In this document: piece after piece, positions 1 to 11,213 of the stretch
Position numbering within the stretch: the first letter of the stretch is position 1
Layout of the letters: each line of letters starts with the position of its first letter
The notes under the pieces: generated by a model
Seen by the model: the letters and a program-made list of their open reading frames with translations, nothing else
Database searches by the model: none
What the model was told of the DNA's origin: nothing
Position numbers and translations under genes: made by a program
Assembly: GCA_021442155.1 (NCBI GenBank)
Contig: CM038214.1
Location: 22,345,808 to 22,409,807, forward strand
Reading direction: 5' to 3'
Length of the DNA stretch: 64,000 bases
Origin: Cymbidium sinense
Lineage: Eukaryota > Streptophyta > Magnoliopsida > Asparagales > Orchidaceae

Positions 1-3000
1 TTAGGGTTTAGGTTTAGTGTTTAGGGTTTTTTTAGGGGTTAGGGTTTAAGGTTTTAGGGATTATGGTTTAGGGTTTAGGGTTTATGGTTTAGGGTTGTAG
101 GTTTAGGGTTTAGAGTTTATGGTTTATGGTTAGTTTTTGGGTTTACGATTTAGTTTACAGTTTTTTTTTTGTTTTTTAAATTTTATTTTTTAATTTTTTT
201 ATGTATTTTAAATTAAGTAAACTAGTAAGTTTAGGTTTATTTTATTATTTTTTATTTATTTTAATTTAATTTATTTTTTTATTTAAGTTTATTTTTATTT
301 TTAAATAGTTTTTTTTTTGGTTTATTTATTTTAATTTAGGTTTTTTATTTTAGTTTATTTTTTAGGTTTAGGTTTTTTTAGTTTAGTTTTATCTTTATTT
401 TATTTTCTAGGTTTAGGTTTTTATTTTTTATTTTTAGGCTTAGGTTTTGGTTTTATTTTATTTTTATAAGTTTAGGTTTTTGGTTTTTTATTTTAGGTTT
501 ATTTCTAGGTTTTATTTTTTAGTTTAGGTTTAAGTTTTTATTAGGTTGTTATTTTATTATATTTTATGTTTATCTTATTTTTATTTTAGATTTCGTATTT
601 ATTTTATTTAGGTTTTTTATTTTGTTTAGTTTTGTTTAGGTTTTATTTATTTTATTTTCTTTTAGTTTTTATTTTTTATTTTTTTATTTTTTTAGGTTTA
701 GGATTAGGTTTAAGTTTATGTATTTATTTTATTTGACTTTTTATTTTATTTTAGTTTAGGTTTCTTTATTTATTTATGTTTAGGTTTAATCAAGTTTAAG
801 TTTAGGATTTTAGCTTTTAGGGTTTAGGATTTAGGGTTTATGATTTAATATTTAGGGTTAATTTAGGGTTTAGGGTTTAGGCTTTAGGGTTTGGGGTTTA
901 GGGTTTAGGGTTTAGGGTTAGGGGTTATTTTATTTTATTTTTTATTTTATTTTTTTTAATTCTTTTAAATTAAGTAAATTGGTAGGTTTAGGTTTATTTA
1001 GTTTATCTAGTTTAATTTTTATTTATTTTATTTTAGTTTATTTTTTTATTTTTATTTTTATTTAGTTTAGTTTTATTTATTTTAGGTTTATATATTTTAG
1101 TTTAGGTTTTTTATTTTAGTTTATTTTTTAGGTTTAGGTTTATGTTTATTTTTTAGTTTAGTTTTATTTTTATTTATATTTTTTAGGTTTAGGTTTTATT
1201 TTTTATTTTTAGGTTTATGTTTAGGTTTTTATTTTATTTTTTAGGTTTATTTTTAGGTTTTATTTATTGGCATAGATTTAGGTTTATTTTAAGTTTATTT
1301 TATTTTATTTAGTTTTTGGTTTAGGTATAGTTTATTTTAGGTTTAGGTTTAGGTTTTATTTATTATAGTTTAATTTATTTTAGTATAGGTTTTGGTTTAT
1401 TTTATTTTGTTTATTTTAGGTTTATGATTTTTTTTAGTTTATAGTTTATGTGTTATTTTTTATTTATTTCTAGGTTTATTTTTTAGGTTTTGGTTTTTAT
1501 TTAGTTTTTATTTTTTTTAAGGTCATTTTATCTTTATATTACATTTAGTTTTTGTTTAATTTAGGTTTTAATTCTTAGTTTATTTTAGTTTTTAGTGACG
1601 TTTAGGTTTTTATTTATTTTATTTTAATTTAGTTTTTATTTTTTATTTCATTTTATTTTTAGGATTATGTTTAGGTTTAGGTTTAGGTTTAGGCTTGTGT
1701 TTTTATTTTATTTAGGTTTAAGTTTTATTTTTTTTTTAGGTTTTATTAAGTTTAGGTTTTTATGTTTTAGGATTTAGAGTTTTGGGTTTAGGGTTTAGGG
1801 TTTAGTCTTTAGGGTTTAGGGTTTAGGGTTTAGGGTCATAGGTTTTAGGGTTTAGGGTTTAAGGGTTTATGGTTTAGGATTTAGGGTTTAGGGTTTTCGG
1901 GTTAGGGTTTAGTGTTTAAGGTTTAGGGTTGTAGGTTTTGGGTTTAGGTTATAGGTTTAGGGTTTACGGTTTAGGTTTAGGATCGTAGGTTTAGGGTTTA
2001 CAATTTAGGTTAAGGGTTAATTTTATGGTTTAGGGTTTAGGGTTAGGGTTTTATTTTTTTTATTTTTTATTTATTTTATATATTTATATTTTTAATTATA
2101 TAGATTGGTAGGTTTAGGTTTATTTAGTTTATTTTTTATTTATTATTTATTTATTTTTTATTTTTTATTTTATTTTTATTTAGGTTCATTTTCCTTTTTA
2201 TTTAGTTTAGTTTATTTATTTTAGGTTTATTTATTTTAGTTTAGGTTTTTTATTTTAGTTTTTTTTGTTTAGGTTTAGGTTTGGGCTTGTTTTTTAGTTT
2301 AGTATTATATTTATTTTATTTTTTTACGTTTTGCTTTAATTTTTTATTTTTTGGTTTAGGTTTAGGTTTTTATTTTTATTTTTCTAAGTTTACATTTTAG
2401 GTTTATTTTTGGATTTTATTTTTTTGTTTAGGTTTAGGTTTATTTTTAGTTTATTTTATTCTATTTAGTTTAGGTTTAGATTTAGGTTTTATTTATTTTA
2501 GTTTATGTTTATGTTTATTTTATTTTTATTTCAGGTTTAAGTTTGTTTTAGTTTAGGGTTTAGGTTTTATTTTTTATTCATTTTTAGATTGTATCTTCAA
2601 GTTTATTTATTAGGTTTTGGTTTCTATTTATTTTTTATTTTATTTTATTTTATTTTATTTTATTTTAGGGTTATTTTATTTTTTTAGGTTCAATTTTTAT
2701 TTTATTTAGGTTTTCTATTTTTTAGTTTATTTTATTTTTTATTTTATTTCCTTTTTAGGTATAGGTTTAGGTTTAGGTTTAGGATTTAGTTTTAGTTTTA
2801 GTTTTTATTTTATTTTATTTTGGTTTAAGTTTTTTTATTTATTTAATTTTTTAGTTTTATTTAGTTTAGGTTTAGGTTTTAAGCTTTTTAGGGTTTAGGG
2901 TTTAGGGTTTAGGGTTTATTTAGGGTTTAGGGTTTGGGGTTTAGGGTTTAGGGTTTAGGGTTTTAGCATTTTGTGTTTAAGGTTTAGGGTTTTTACAGTT

Positions 3001-3067
3001 TACGATTTAAATTTAGGTTTAAGGTTCACATTTTAGTTAAGGATTTAGGGTTTTTGGTTTTTTTTTT
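1..3067 (+). repeat. Degenerate telomere-like satellite, block 1
   Basis: This stretch is made of TTTAGGG units and decayed forms such as TTTAGG, TTTATTTTAGG and TTTATTTT. The cleanest TTTAGGG runs are near 880-930, 1785-1900 and 2885-2970; between them lie about 0.8-1 kb of T-rich derivatives. The + strand is nearly free of C. A non-telomeric anchor related to AAATTAAGTAAACTGGTAG occurs at about 209-230, 967-986 and, more decayed, 2093-2113. No gene is visible. The G-rich strand runs left to right, so this cannot be the terminal array of a chromosome whose end lies to the left. Confidence 0.9.
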
Positions 3068-3522
3068 AAACAATGAACAAATTTAGATTCAACATTTCTT
3101 CTTTTAGATTTCATTAACCAAATAACACACTAAGTTGTCTATAACACAAATGGTGACATAGTTCAAAAATGAGCACGCATAGAGCAAATCAAAAACTCTA
3201 GGTTACTAGAATCGTCTATACTATAAAGACACAACTCCATAAGTATTTGATTGAATCAGCCGTTCTTAAGTTTCTCTAGTTTCCATCAGAACCACCATGA
3301 CCTCTTGAGCAGTGGGATCCACCATCATATCCCCGATCACCAACTGCTCCGACCACCAACTCCATAACCACCACTGCTCCGACCACCAACTCCATATCCA
3401 CCAGTACCTCTAGATCCCCCACCACCACTGTGATAACCGCCACCTTCGTCTTTGCCTCCACCGCCAGATCTAGACTAAGCCTTGTTGATGGTGATGTTCC
3501 TGCCATCAAGGTTCTGCCCATT
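3068..3522 (-). pseudogene. Glycine-rich RNA-binding protein gene 3' fragment, copy 1
   Basis: Read on the minus strand from the right, the fragment opens with the end of an RRM domain (residues like NGQNLDGRNITIN), continues into a Gly/Tyr/Arg/Ser-rich C-terminal domain and then what looks like the 3' UTR. In plant GRP7/GRP8-type proteins this region follows RNP1 and binds RNA or mediates protein contact. The first RRM half and any promoter are absent. The glycine frame is broken: most of the readable frame gives Val/Ala/Met from shifted GGN codons, and an in-frame TAG stands at 3276-3278. A short internal duplication (about 3330-3410) repeats the GGYGVGGRSS-encoding unit. Both edges run directly into TTTAGGG sequence. 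It is a dead captured fragment, not a gene. Confidence 0.85.
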
Positions 3523-6500
3523 CTTAGGGTTTATGTTTATTAGGTTTTAGGGTTTAGGTTTATTTTATGTTTAAGTTTAGGTTTTATTTATTTTAGTTTA
3601 GGGTTAGGTTTAATTTATTTTATTTATTTATTTTTATTTTAGGTTTATGTTTTTTTAGATAAGGTTTTATATTTTAATTTTTATTTACCTTTAGGTTTTA
3701 TTTTTAGGTTTCTTCTTTAGGTTTAGGTTTTTATTTAGTTTTTATTTTACTTTATTTTAGGTTTAGGGTTTAGGGTTTAGGATTTAGGTGTTTAGGGTTT
3801 AAGGTTTACGATTTATGGTTCTTTTAAAACATTAGGTAAACCGGTAGGTTTTGGTTTATTCAGTTTATTTAGTTTATTTTATATTTTTATTTAGGTTTAT
3901 ATTTTATTTTTCTTTAGTTTATTTTATGTTTATTAAAATTAGTTTAGGTTTTTTTTTTCAATTTTGGTTTAGGTTTATGTTTATTTTTTAATTTTGTTTA
4001 AGTTTTATGTTATTTTTAAGGTTTAGGTTTAGGTTTTATTTTTGATTTTTAGATTTAGGTTTAGGTTTATATTTTATTTTTATTTTTTTTAGGTTTAGGT
4101 TTTAGGTTTTTATTTTTAGGTTTTACTTTTTCATTTATGTTTAGGTTTATTTTTAGTTTAGTTTATTTTATTTTGTTTAAGGTTAAGTTTATTTTAGGTT
4201 TAGGTTTAGGTTTTATTAATTTTAGTTTAGTTTATTTTAGTCCAGGTTTAGGTTTATTTTATTTTTATTTTAGGTTTAGGTTTTTTTTTTAGTTTAGGGT
4301 TTTGGTTTTATTTTTAGGTTAATTGTTTAGGTTTAGGTTTTTATTTAGTTTATAATTTATTTTATTTTAGGTTAATTTTATTTAGGGTTTAGGGTTTAAG
4401 CTTTAGGGTTAGTTTAGGGTTTAGGGTTTAGGGTTTAGGGTTTTAGGGTTTAGGAGTTAGGGTTTAGGGTTTAGGGTTTAGGGTTTAGGGTTTTAGGGTT
4501 TAGGGTTTAGGGTTTAGGGTATAGGGTTTTAGGGTTTAGGGTTGTCGATTTAGGGTTTAGAAATTAGGTTTAGGGTTAGGGTTTTTTTCTTATTTTTATT
4601 ATTTTTATTTTTTTAATTTTTTAAAATTAAGTAAACTGGTAAGTTTAGGTTTATTTAGTTTATTTAATTTATTTTTTTATTTTAGTTCATTTTATTTTAT
4701 TTTTATTTAGGTTCATTTTTATTTTTATTTAGTTTAGTTTATTTATTTTAGGTTTATTTATTTTACTTTAGGTTTTTTATTTTGGTTTATGTTTTATGTT
4801 TAGGTTTAAGTATATTTTTTATTTTAGTTTTTTTTATTATTTGGTTTAGATTTTTTTTTAGGTTTTATTTATTCATTTAGGTTTAGGTTTATTTTTAGTT
4901 TATTTTCTTTTATTTAGTTTAGGGTTTAGGTTTAGATTTAGGTTTTATTTATTTTATTTTAGTTTATTTTAGTATAGGTTTAGATTTATTTTATTTTATT
5001 TATTTTAGGCTTTGGTTTTTTTCTAGTTTAGGGTTTAGGTTTTATTTTTAGGTTTATTTTCTTAGGTTTATGATTTTATTTAGCTTTTATTTTATTATAT
5101 TTTAGGTTTATTTTAACTTTATTTTACGTTTCATTTTTATTTTATTTAGGTTTTTATTTTTAGGTATATTTTAATTTTTAGTTTTGTTTAGGTTTTTATT
5201 TATTTTATTTTATTTTATTTTTCTCATTTATTTAATATTTAGGTTTTTGTTTAGTTTTTAGTTTAGGTTTTTATTTTATTTTATATTATTATTTTATTTA
5301 CATTTAGGTTTTTTTTTTATTTTAGTTTTAGGTTTTATTTACTTTAGGTTTAGGTTTAGGTTTTAGGGAGGTTTAGGGTTTAGGGTTTAGAGTTTTGGTT
5401 TAGGGTTAGTTTTAGGGTTTAGGGTTTACGGTTAAGGCTTTTTTATTTTTTATTTTTTTATTATTTTTTAAATTATGTGAACTAGTTGGTTTAGGTTAAT
5501 TTAATTTATTTTCTATTTATTTGAGTTTATTTTATTTTTTTAATTTATATAGGTTAATTTTTATTTTTATTAAGTTTAGTTTATTTATTTTAGGTTAGGT
5601 TTTTATTTAGTTCATTTTTTAGGTTTAGGTTTAGATTTTTGTTTATTTTTTAGTTTTATATTATTTTTATTTTATTTTTTAGGTTTAAGCATTATTTTGT
5701 ATTTTTAGGATTAGGTTTAGGTTTTTTATTTTTTTATTTTCTTAGGTTTAGGTGTTAGGTTTTTCTTTTAGGTTTATTTTTAGGTTTTATTTTTTAGTTT
5801 AGGTTTAGGTTTATTTTTAGTTTATTTATTTTATTTAGTTTTGGTTTAGGTTTAGGTTTAGTTTATTTTAGGTTTAGGTTTATGTTTTATATATTTTAGT
5901 TTAGATTTAGGTTTAATTTATTTTTATTTTACTTTTAGGCTTTCTTTTTAGTTTAGAGTTTAGGTTTTATTTTTTATTTATTGTTAGGTTCATTTAATAG
6001 GTTTAGGTTTTTATTTAGTTTTTATTTTATTTTATTTTTATGTTAGGTTTAGTATTTATTTTATTTTAGGTTTTTTATTTTTTAGTTTAGTTTAGATTTT
6101 TATTTATTTATTTATTTTATTTTCTTTTTAGGTTTAGGTTTTGGTTTATTTTTTTATTTTATTTTATTTTTTTATTTTATTTTAGTTTAGGTTTATTTAT
6201 TTATTTCATTTCTAAGTTTTATTTAGTTTAGGTTTAGGTTTTCAGCTTTTAGGTTTAGGGTTCGAGGTTTGGGGTTTAAGGTTTAGTGTTTAGGGTTTAG
6301 TGTTTAGGGTTTAGTGTTTAGGGTTTAGGGTTTAGTGTTTAGGGTTTAGTGTTTAGGGTTTAGTGTTTAGGGTTTAGGGTTTAGGGTTTAGGGTTTAGGG
6401 TTTAGGTTTTAGGTTTTAGGGTTTAGGGTTTAGGTTTTAAGATTTTATGATTTTAGGTAGGTTTAGGGTTTTGTTTAGGATTTAGGTTTGGGGTTGAGTT

Positions 6501-6557
6501 TAGGTTTTAGGTTAGGTTTAGGGTTTAGTTAAGGATTTTGGGTTTTTGGTTTTTTTT
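3523..6557 (+). repeat. Degenerate telomere-like satellite, block 2
   Basis: This has the same composition as block 1. The best TTTAGGG runs are at about 4385-4575, with further ones near 5370-5420 and 6300-6430. Anchor motifs are at about 3827-3850, 4623-4643 and 5469-5490, giving spacings of roughly 0.8 kb and 0.84 kb. The right end, just before the next gene fragment, reads TTTGGGTTTTTGG followed by a T run, as it does before other copies of that fragment. No gene is visible. Confidence 0.9.
6280..6371 (+). repeat. 14-bp dimeric telomere-variant tandem repeat
   Basis: TTTAGGG alternates with the variant TTTAGTG to give a 14-bp unit, TTTAGGGTTTAGTG, repeated about six times with one extra TTTAGGG in the middle. 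It passes into uninterrupted TTTAGGG to about 6400. The regular alternation differs from the random decay around it and points to a recent local expansion of a dimer. Confidence 0.85.
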
Positions 6558-6993
6558 CTAAATAGAGAACAAATCAAAATTCAATATTTCTTATTTTGGA
6601 TTTCATCCACTAAGTAACACACCATGTTTTCTAAGACACAAGTGGCGACATAGTTCAAAAATGATCACGCATATAGAAAATCAAAACCCCTAAATTACTA
6701 GAACCGTCCCTACTATAAAGACACAACTCCATAAATAGTAGATCGATCAGCTCATCTTAAGTTTCTCCAGTTCCCATCCGAACCACCCTGACCTCTTAAG
6801 TATCAGGAACCACAATCATATCCTCTCTCCCTCTACCACCACCATGGGTATAACCTTCGTTGCTCTTCACTCCTCCATAACCACCGTTGCTCCAACCACA
6901 ACCTCTAGATCCCCCACCACCACTATGATAACCACTTCCCGCTTTCATGAGCTAGGCGAGGTGATGTTCTTGTTGTCATAGTTCTGCTCATTC
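6558..6993 (-). pseudogene. Glycine-rich RNA-binding protein gene 3' fragment, copy 2
   Basis: Same fragment as copy 1: on the minus strand, the RRM tail, the Gly-rich domain and the 3' UTR. The C-terminal codons are better preserved here: the frame reads GSDGNWRNLR and then TGA near 6758. An ending in ...GNWRN is common in plant GRPs. The 3' UTR part (about 6558-6755) aligns closely with the other copies, including the segment near 6710-6735 that reads TATAAAGACACAACTCCAT on the + strand. The upstream glycine frame is shortened and shifted, and the RRM-tail codons are mutated. No promoter or first exon is present. Confidence 0.82.
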
Positions 6994-8444
6994 TTAGGGC
7001 TTAGGTTTATCATGTTTTAGGGTTTAGATTTATTTTTTAATTTATTTAGTTACTTTAGGTTTAGGTTTAGGTTTAGCGCTTGGTGTTTAAGGTTTAGGGT
7101 TTAGGGTTAAGGTTTAGGGTTTAGGGTTTAAGTTTTAGGGTTTAGGGTTATAGGGTTTAGGGTTAGGGTTCAAGGTTTAGGGTTTAAAATTTCTTAGGGT
7201 TGTAGGTTTAGGGTTTAGGGTTTAAGGTTTAACATTTAGGGTTTAGGATTTAGGGTTTAAGGTTTTAATTTTTTTTTAAATTAAATAAATTGATAGGTTT
7301 AGGTTTATTTAGTATAATTAGTTAATTTTTTTATTTTAGTTTACTTTGTTTTTTAAATTTTTATTTAGGTTTATTTTTTATTTTTATTTAATTTAGTTTG
7401 TTTATTTGAGGTTTATTTATCTTAATTTAGGTTTTTTATTTTAGTTTTTTTTTAGGTTTAGGTTTAGGTTTAGGTTTATTTATTAGTTGAGTTTAATTTT
7501 TTTTACTTTTAAGTTTAGGTTTTATTTTATTTTTTTTTATTTTAGGTTTAGGTTTAAGTTTTTATTTTATTTTTTAAGTTTAAGTTATTGGTTTTTATTT
7601 TAGGTTTATTTTATGTTTAGGTTTATTTTTTGATAATTTTATTTTATTTAGTTTAGCTTTAGGTTTAGGTTTAGGTTTAGGTTTTTTGAGGTTTAGGTTT
7701 AGGTTTTATTTATTTTAGTTTAGTATATTTTCGTTTAGGTTTAGGTTTATTTTATTTTGTTTATTTTATTTTTATTTTAGATTTAGGTTTTTTAGTTAAA
7801 GGTTTATGCTTTATTTTTTATTTACTTTTAGGTTTTATTTTTAGGTTTATTTTTTAGGTTTAGGTTTTTATTTAGTTTTTATTTTATTTTTTTTAGGTTT
7901 AGGGTTTAGGGTTTTGGATTTAGTGTTTCGGGTTTATAGTTTAGGATTTTTTTAAATTAAGTCAACCAGTAGGTTTAGGTTTATTCAGTTTATTTTATAT
8001 TTTTATTTAGGTTTATATTTTAATTTTGTTTAGTTTAATTTATTTATTTTATGTTTATTTATTTAAGTTTTAGTTTATTATTTTAGTTTATTTTTTTAGA
8101 TTTAGGTTTAGATTTATGTTTATTTTTCTGTTTAGTTTTATTTTTATTTTATTTTTTAGGTTTAGGTTTTATTTTTAATTTTCAAGTTTAGGTTTAGGTT
8201 TTTATTTAATTATTTCAGGTTTAGGTTTTAGGTTTTGATTTTTTTTTGGTTTTATTTTTTGGTTTAGGTTTAGGTTTATTTTTAGTTTATTTTATTTTAT
8301 TTAGTTTAACGTTTAGGTTTAGTTTATTTTAGCATTAGGTGTAGGTTCTGTTTATTTTAGTTTAGTTTATTTTAGTTGAGGTTTAAGTTTATTTTATTTT
8401 ATTTTAATTTTAAGTTTAACTCTTTCAAGTAAATTAATGTAATT
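6994..8444 (+). repeat. Degenerate telomere-like satellite, block 3
   Basis: TTTAGGG-derived sequence. Just right of the gene fragment is a segment (about 7000-7070) containing ATTTATTTAGTTACTTTAGG; a related segment follows copies 3 and 4 and so belongs to the higher-order unit. Anchors lie at about 7277-7298 and 7953-7973. No gene is visible. The block ends where the RTE-type LINE begins. Confidence 0.88.
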
Positions 8445-9273
8445 AATATATATTATGGTTCATAGAATAATAAATATTTTATGTGTTCAAGAAACTAAAT
8501 GGGTTGGGGAGAAGGCCAAGGAGATTGATAGTTTAGGTTTTAAACTTTGGTATTCATGTAGAAGTCGAACTAGAAATGGTGTAGGTGTGATTATAGATAA
8601 AAGTTTGAAGGATAATGTTATAAATATTAATAGATGTGGAGATAGAATTATAGCTTTAAAGATTTTTGTTGATACTAACATTCTCAATGTTATAAGTGTT
8701 TATGCTCTTCAAGTAGGTTTGGATGTAAGCTCAAAAGCAAATTTTTGGAATGAATTAGAGGTATTAATATAAAATATACCTCTTGAAGAAAAAGTATTTA
8801 TTGGAGGAGATTTAAATGGACATGTTGGTAGAGTGGTAGAAGATTTTAAAAGTATTCATGGTGGTTATGGATTTGGAGTGATTAATGAAAAAGGTAGGAC
8901 TATACTAGATTTTGCTTTAGCTTATGATTTTGTAGTTGCTAATACTTTACTTAAGAAAAGAGATGAACATATTATTACTTATAAAAATGGATATAGTAAA
9001 ATACAAACAGATTATTTTCTGATAAGAAAAATAGATCATTTAGATTGTAAAGATTGTAAGGTCATTCCAAGTGAAAGCTCAAGTACCCAACTTCGATTGT
9101 TAGTTTTAGATTTTAAGATGAAAGAATATATGAGGAAAAATAAATCAAATTATTGTCCTAGGATTAGATGGGGACACTTAAGAACACAAATAAAAATATG
9201 TTTAAGAGCAAGCTACAAAAGCTTAGAATTTGGGATGTTCATAAGGAAACTAATGTTATGTGAAAATAAGTAG
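8445..9273 (+). pseudogene. RTE LINE endonuclease domain remnant
   Basis: The frame begins inside the endonuclease with INILCVQETKWVGEKAKEI, which carries the conserved QETK motif, and continues through NGVGVIIDKSLKD. A TAA at 8770-8772 interrupts it. After the stop, the same frame resumes with IGGDLNGHVG (the GDxN catalytic motif) and later QTDYFLIRK. The final SxH-type catalytic position appears changed: STQLRLLVLD has Leu where family members usually carry His. The domain would nick target DNA for target-primed reverse transcription. With a premature stop, a missing N-terminus and a substituted active-site position, it cannot be functional. Confidence 0.85.
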
Positions 9274-9639
9274 CAAGTAAAATTAAGCAAGTTGCTAAAA
9301 GTGCTTGGAGAATCTAAAGGAAAAGCTTCATTTAATAAAAATAGTTGGTGGTGGAGTTAGAGTTTGCAAGAAAATATAAGAAATAAGAAGCATTGTAAAA
9401 TTTGGTTTAGATGTAAAACTTCGGATTGGGAAAGATATAAAGTGGCCTGCAGAGATTCTAAGAAAGCAATATATGTTGCAAAAAATTTAGCTTTTAGTGA
9501 TTTATATAATAGATTAGATACCAAATAAGGTAAAAGATGCATCTATAAGTTAGCCAACCAAAGAGATAGGAAAAGTAAAGACCTAGTTCAGCTGAGGTGT
9601 ATTAAGGATGAAAATAATAAAGTGCTTTTCTTAGAAAAG

Positions 9640-10911
9640 GATATTGAAAATAGGTGGATGAGATATTTTGAAAAACTTTTCAATGAAGGATCTGAAAGTA
9701 CGATTAATTTTAGCAACCTTAATACCCTAAACAAAAATTGAGAATTTTATTTTAATTATCGTATTAGTAAATCTAAAGTTATAGAAGCTTTAAGGAAAAT
9801 GAAATGTGGAAAAATAGTAGGACTTGATGGTATTCTAATAGAAGTGTAGCTTACAAATTTGTTTAATGTTATTTTAAAGACTAAAGAGATGCGAGAGGAG
9901 TGGAGGAAGAGTTTGTTGGTTCCCATATTTAAGAAGAAAGGTGATGCACAAGAGTGTGCAAATTATAGAGGAATTAAGTTAATGTGTCATACATTAAAAT
10001 TATGGGAGAGAGTAATTAAGCATAGGTTACAATGTGATACAAAAGTTTCTCACAATCAGTTTGGTTTCATGCTAAGTAGATTTACTATGGATGCTATACA
10101 TTTGCTAAGAGGTTTGATGGAGAAGTATAGAGAAAGTAAGGAGGATCTACATATGATATTTATTGATTTAGAGAAATATTTTAATGAAGTTTCAAGAGAT
10201 GTTCTTTGGAGACTTCTAGAATATAAAGGAGTTAATATTGGTTTTATTCAAGTCATTAAGGATATGTATACTAGAGCTATTACATGTGTCCAAACACAAG
10301 GAGGATTGATTTTCCTATTTCAGTTAGGTTACATCAAGGATCAACTTTAAGCCCTTATCCTTTTGCTTTAGTTATGGATGTTCTTACTAGGCATTTACAA
10401 GAAGATGTACCTCGGTATATGCTTTTTGCTGATGACATTCTTCTTGTTGATAAAACTAGAGAGGGAGTCCAAGAGAAACTTGAATTATGGAGGTTAACAT
10501 TAAAGTCTAAAGGTTTTCATTTAAGTAGATCTAAAACTGAATATATAGTATAATTTTAGTTGTAGAAGTTTTAGTGGTAGTGTTGTGACATTATGTGAAC
10601 AAGTCATTAATAAGAATGAGTGATTCTGATATTTAGGCTCTATTGTTCAAAATGATAGTGACATAGATGACGATGTTATTAGTAGAATTCAAGTTAGATG
10701 GTTGAAGTGGAGGAATGCATTTGGCCTGTTGTGTGATAGAAAAGTTCCACTTAAACTTAAGGGAAATTTTTATAAGATGATGGTAAGACCTGCAATGACT
10801 TATGGTATAGAATGTTGGCAAATAAAAGAGAAGCATAAGACTAAGTTAAGTGTTATAGAGATGAGGATGCTCAGGTGGATGAGTGGCTTTACTCGTAGAG
10901 ATAAAATGTGA
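9640..10911 (+). pseudogene. RTE LINE reverse transcriptase remnant
   Basis: Reverse transcriptase motifs appear in order but in different frames. They are a RWMRYFEKLF lead-in near 9655; WRKSLLVPIFKKKGDAQ and ANYRGIKL at 9900-9985; the motif A region FIDLEKYFNEVSRDVLW near 10160-10210; [16 protein letters not shown] (motif B) near 10330; and [10 protein letters not shown] (motif C, catalytic FADD) near 10420-10450. A frameshift lies near 10300, stops occur near 9740 and 9847, and the C-terminal part (10702-10911) ends early at TGA. The FADD catalytic pair survives although the frame does not. A further conserved C-terminal stretch continues out of frame to about 11100. Confidence 0.85.
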
Positions 10912-11170
10912 AATGAGTATGTTCAGAAAAGGTTGGAGTAGCTCGGCGAGATAAGATTAGAGAGTTGCCTTAGATGCTTTGGCCACATAAAGCATTTTAG
11001 TATGACCGGTTGGAGAGTAGATGCATTAGATTTGCCTTATGTTAAGAAAAGTAGAGGTAGGCCTAAAAAGACTTGGTTAAGATGTATAAAAAAAATACTT
11101 TAGTATACTTGAATTAAATGAGAATTTGAAACATAATAGGACACAATGGAGATGAAGGATTCATGTAGCT

Positions 11171-11213
11171 GACCCCACTTAGTGGGATAAAGGCTTGCTG
11201 TTGTTGTTATTAT
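11171..11213 (+). other. RTE LINE 3' terminal hairpin and GTT-rich tail
   Basis: CCCCACTTAGTGGGA contains the inverted repeat CCCACT/AGTGGG, which would fold into a short hairpin in the transcript. Immediately after it come AAGGCTTG and GTT/ATT triplets. In RTE elements the reverse transcriptase recognises the 3' terminus, and the triplet tail marks the insertion end. The sequence then passes into the TTTATTTTAGG array. Confidence 0.85.

Larger units (their letters stand above)
8445..11213 (+). mobile_element. RTE-type LINE, 5' truncated and inactive
   Basis: This is a non-LTR retrotransposon coding for an AP-type endonuclease followed by reverse transcriptase, with no ORF1, as in the RTE clade. 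Its 3' end is diagnostic: at 11171-11185 CCCCACTTAGTGGGA, then AAGGCTTGCTG and a GTTGTTGTTATTATTG tail. Plant RTE elements commonly end this way in GTT/TTG microsatellites instead of poly(A). The endonuclease N-terminus is missing, which fits the usual 5' truncation by incomplete reverse transcription. Stops and frameshifts break the coding sequence in several places. It is flanked on both sides by TTTAGGG-derived repeats and lies opposite in orientation to the three L1-type LINEs. Confidence 0.9.

Noticed and set aside
1..3067. True chromosome terminus at the left edge
   Set aside because: The repeats are heavily decayed and the orientation is wrong for a left end (G-rich strand on +).
3276..3521. 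Val/Met/Ala-rich 81-codon frame on the minus strand (likewise 21854-22093 and 33259-33516)
   Set aside because: It is the shifted-frame reading of GGN-rich glycine codons in the GRP fragment. The native frame, seen best at 33374-33570, is Gly-rich.
3068..3522. Intact glycine-rich RNA-binding protein gene
   Set aside because: The first part of the RRM, start codon and promoter are missing in all five copies, and frames are broken in most.
6280..6430. CRISPR-like array
   Set aside because: The repeats are 7- or 14-bp telomere-type units without spacers, in a plant-like sequence.
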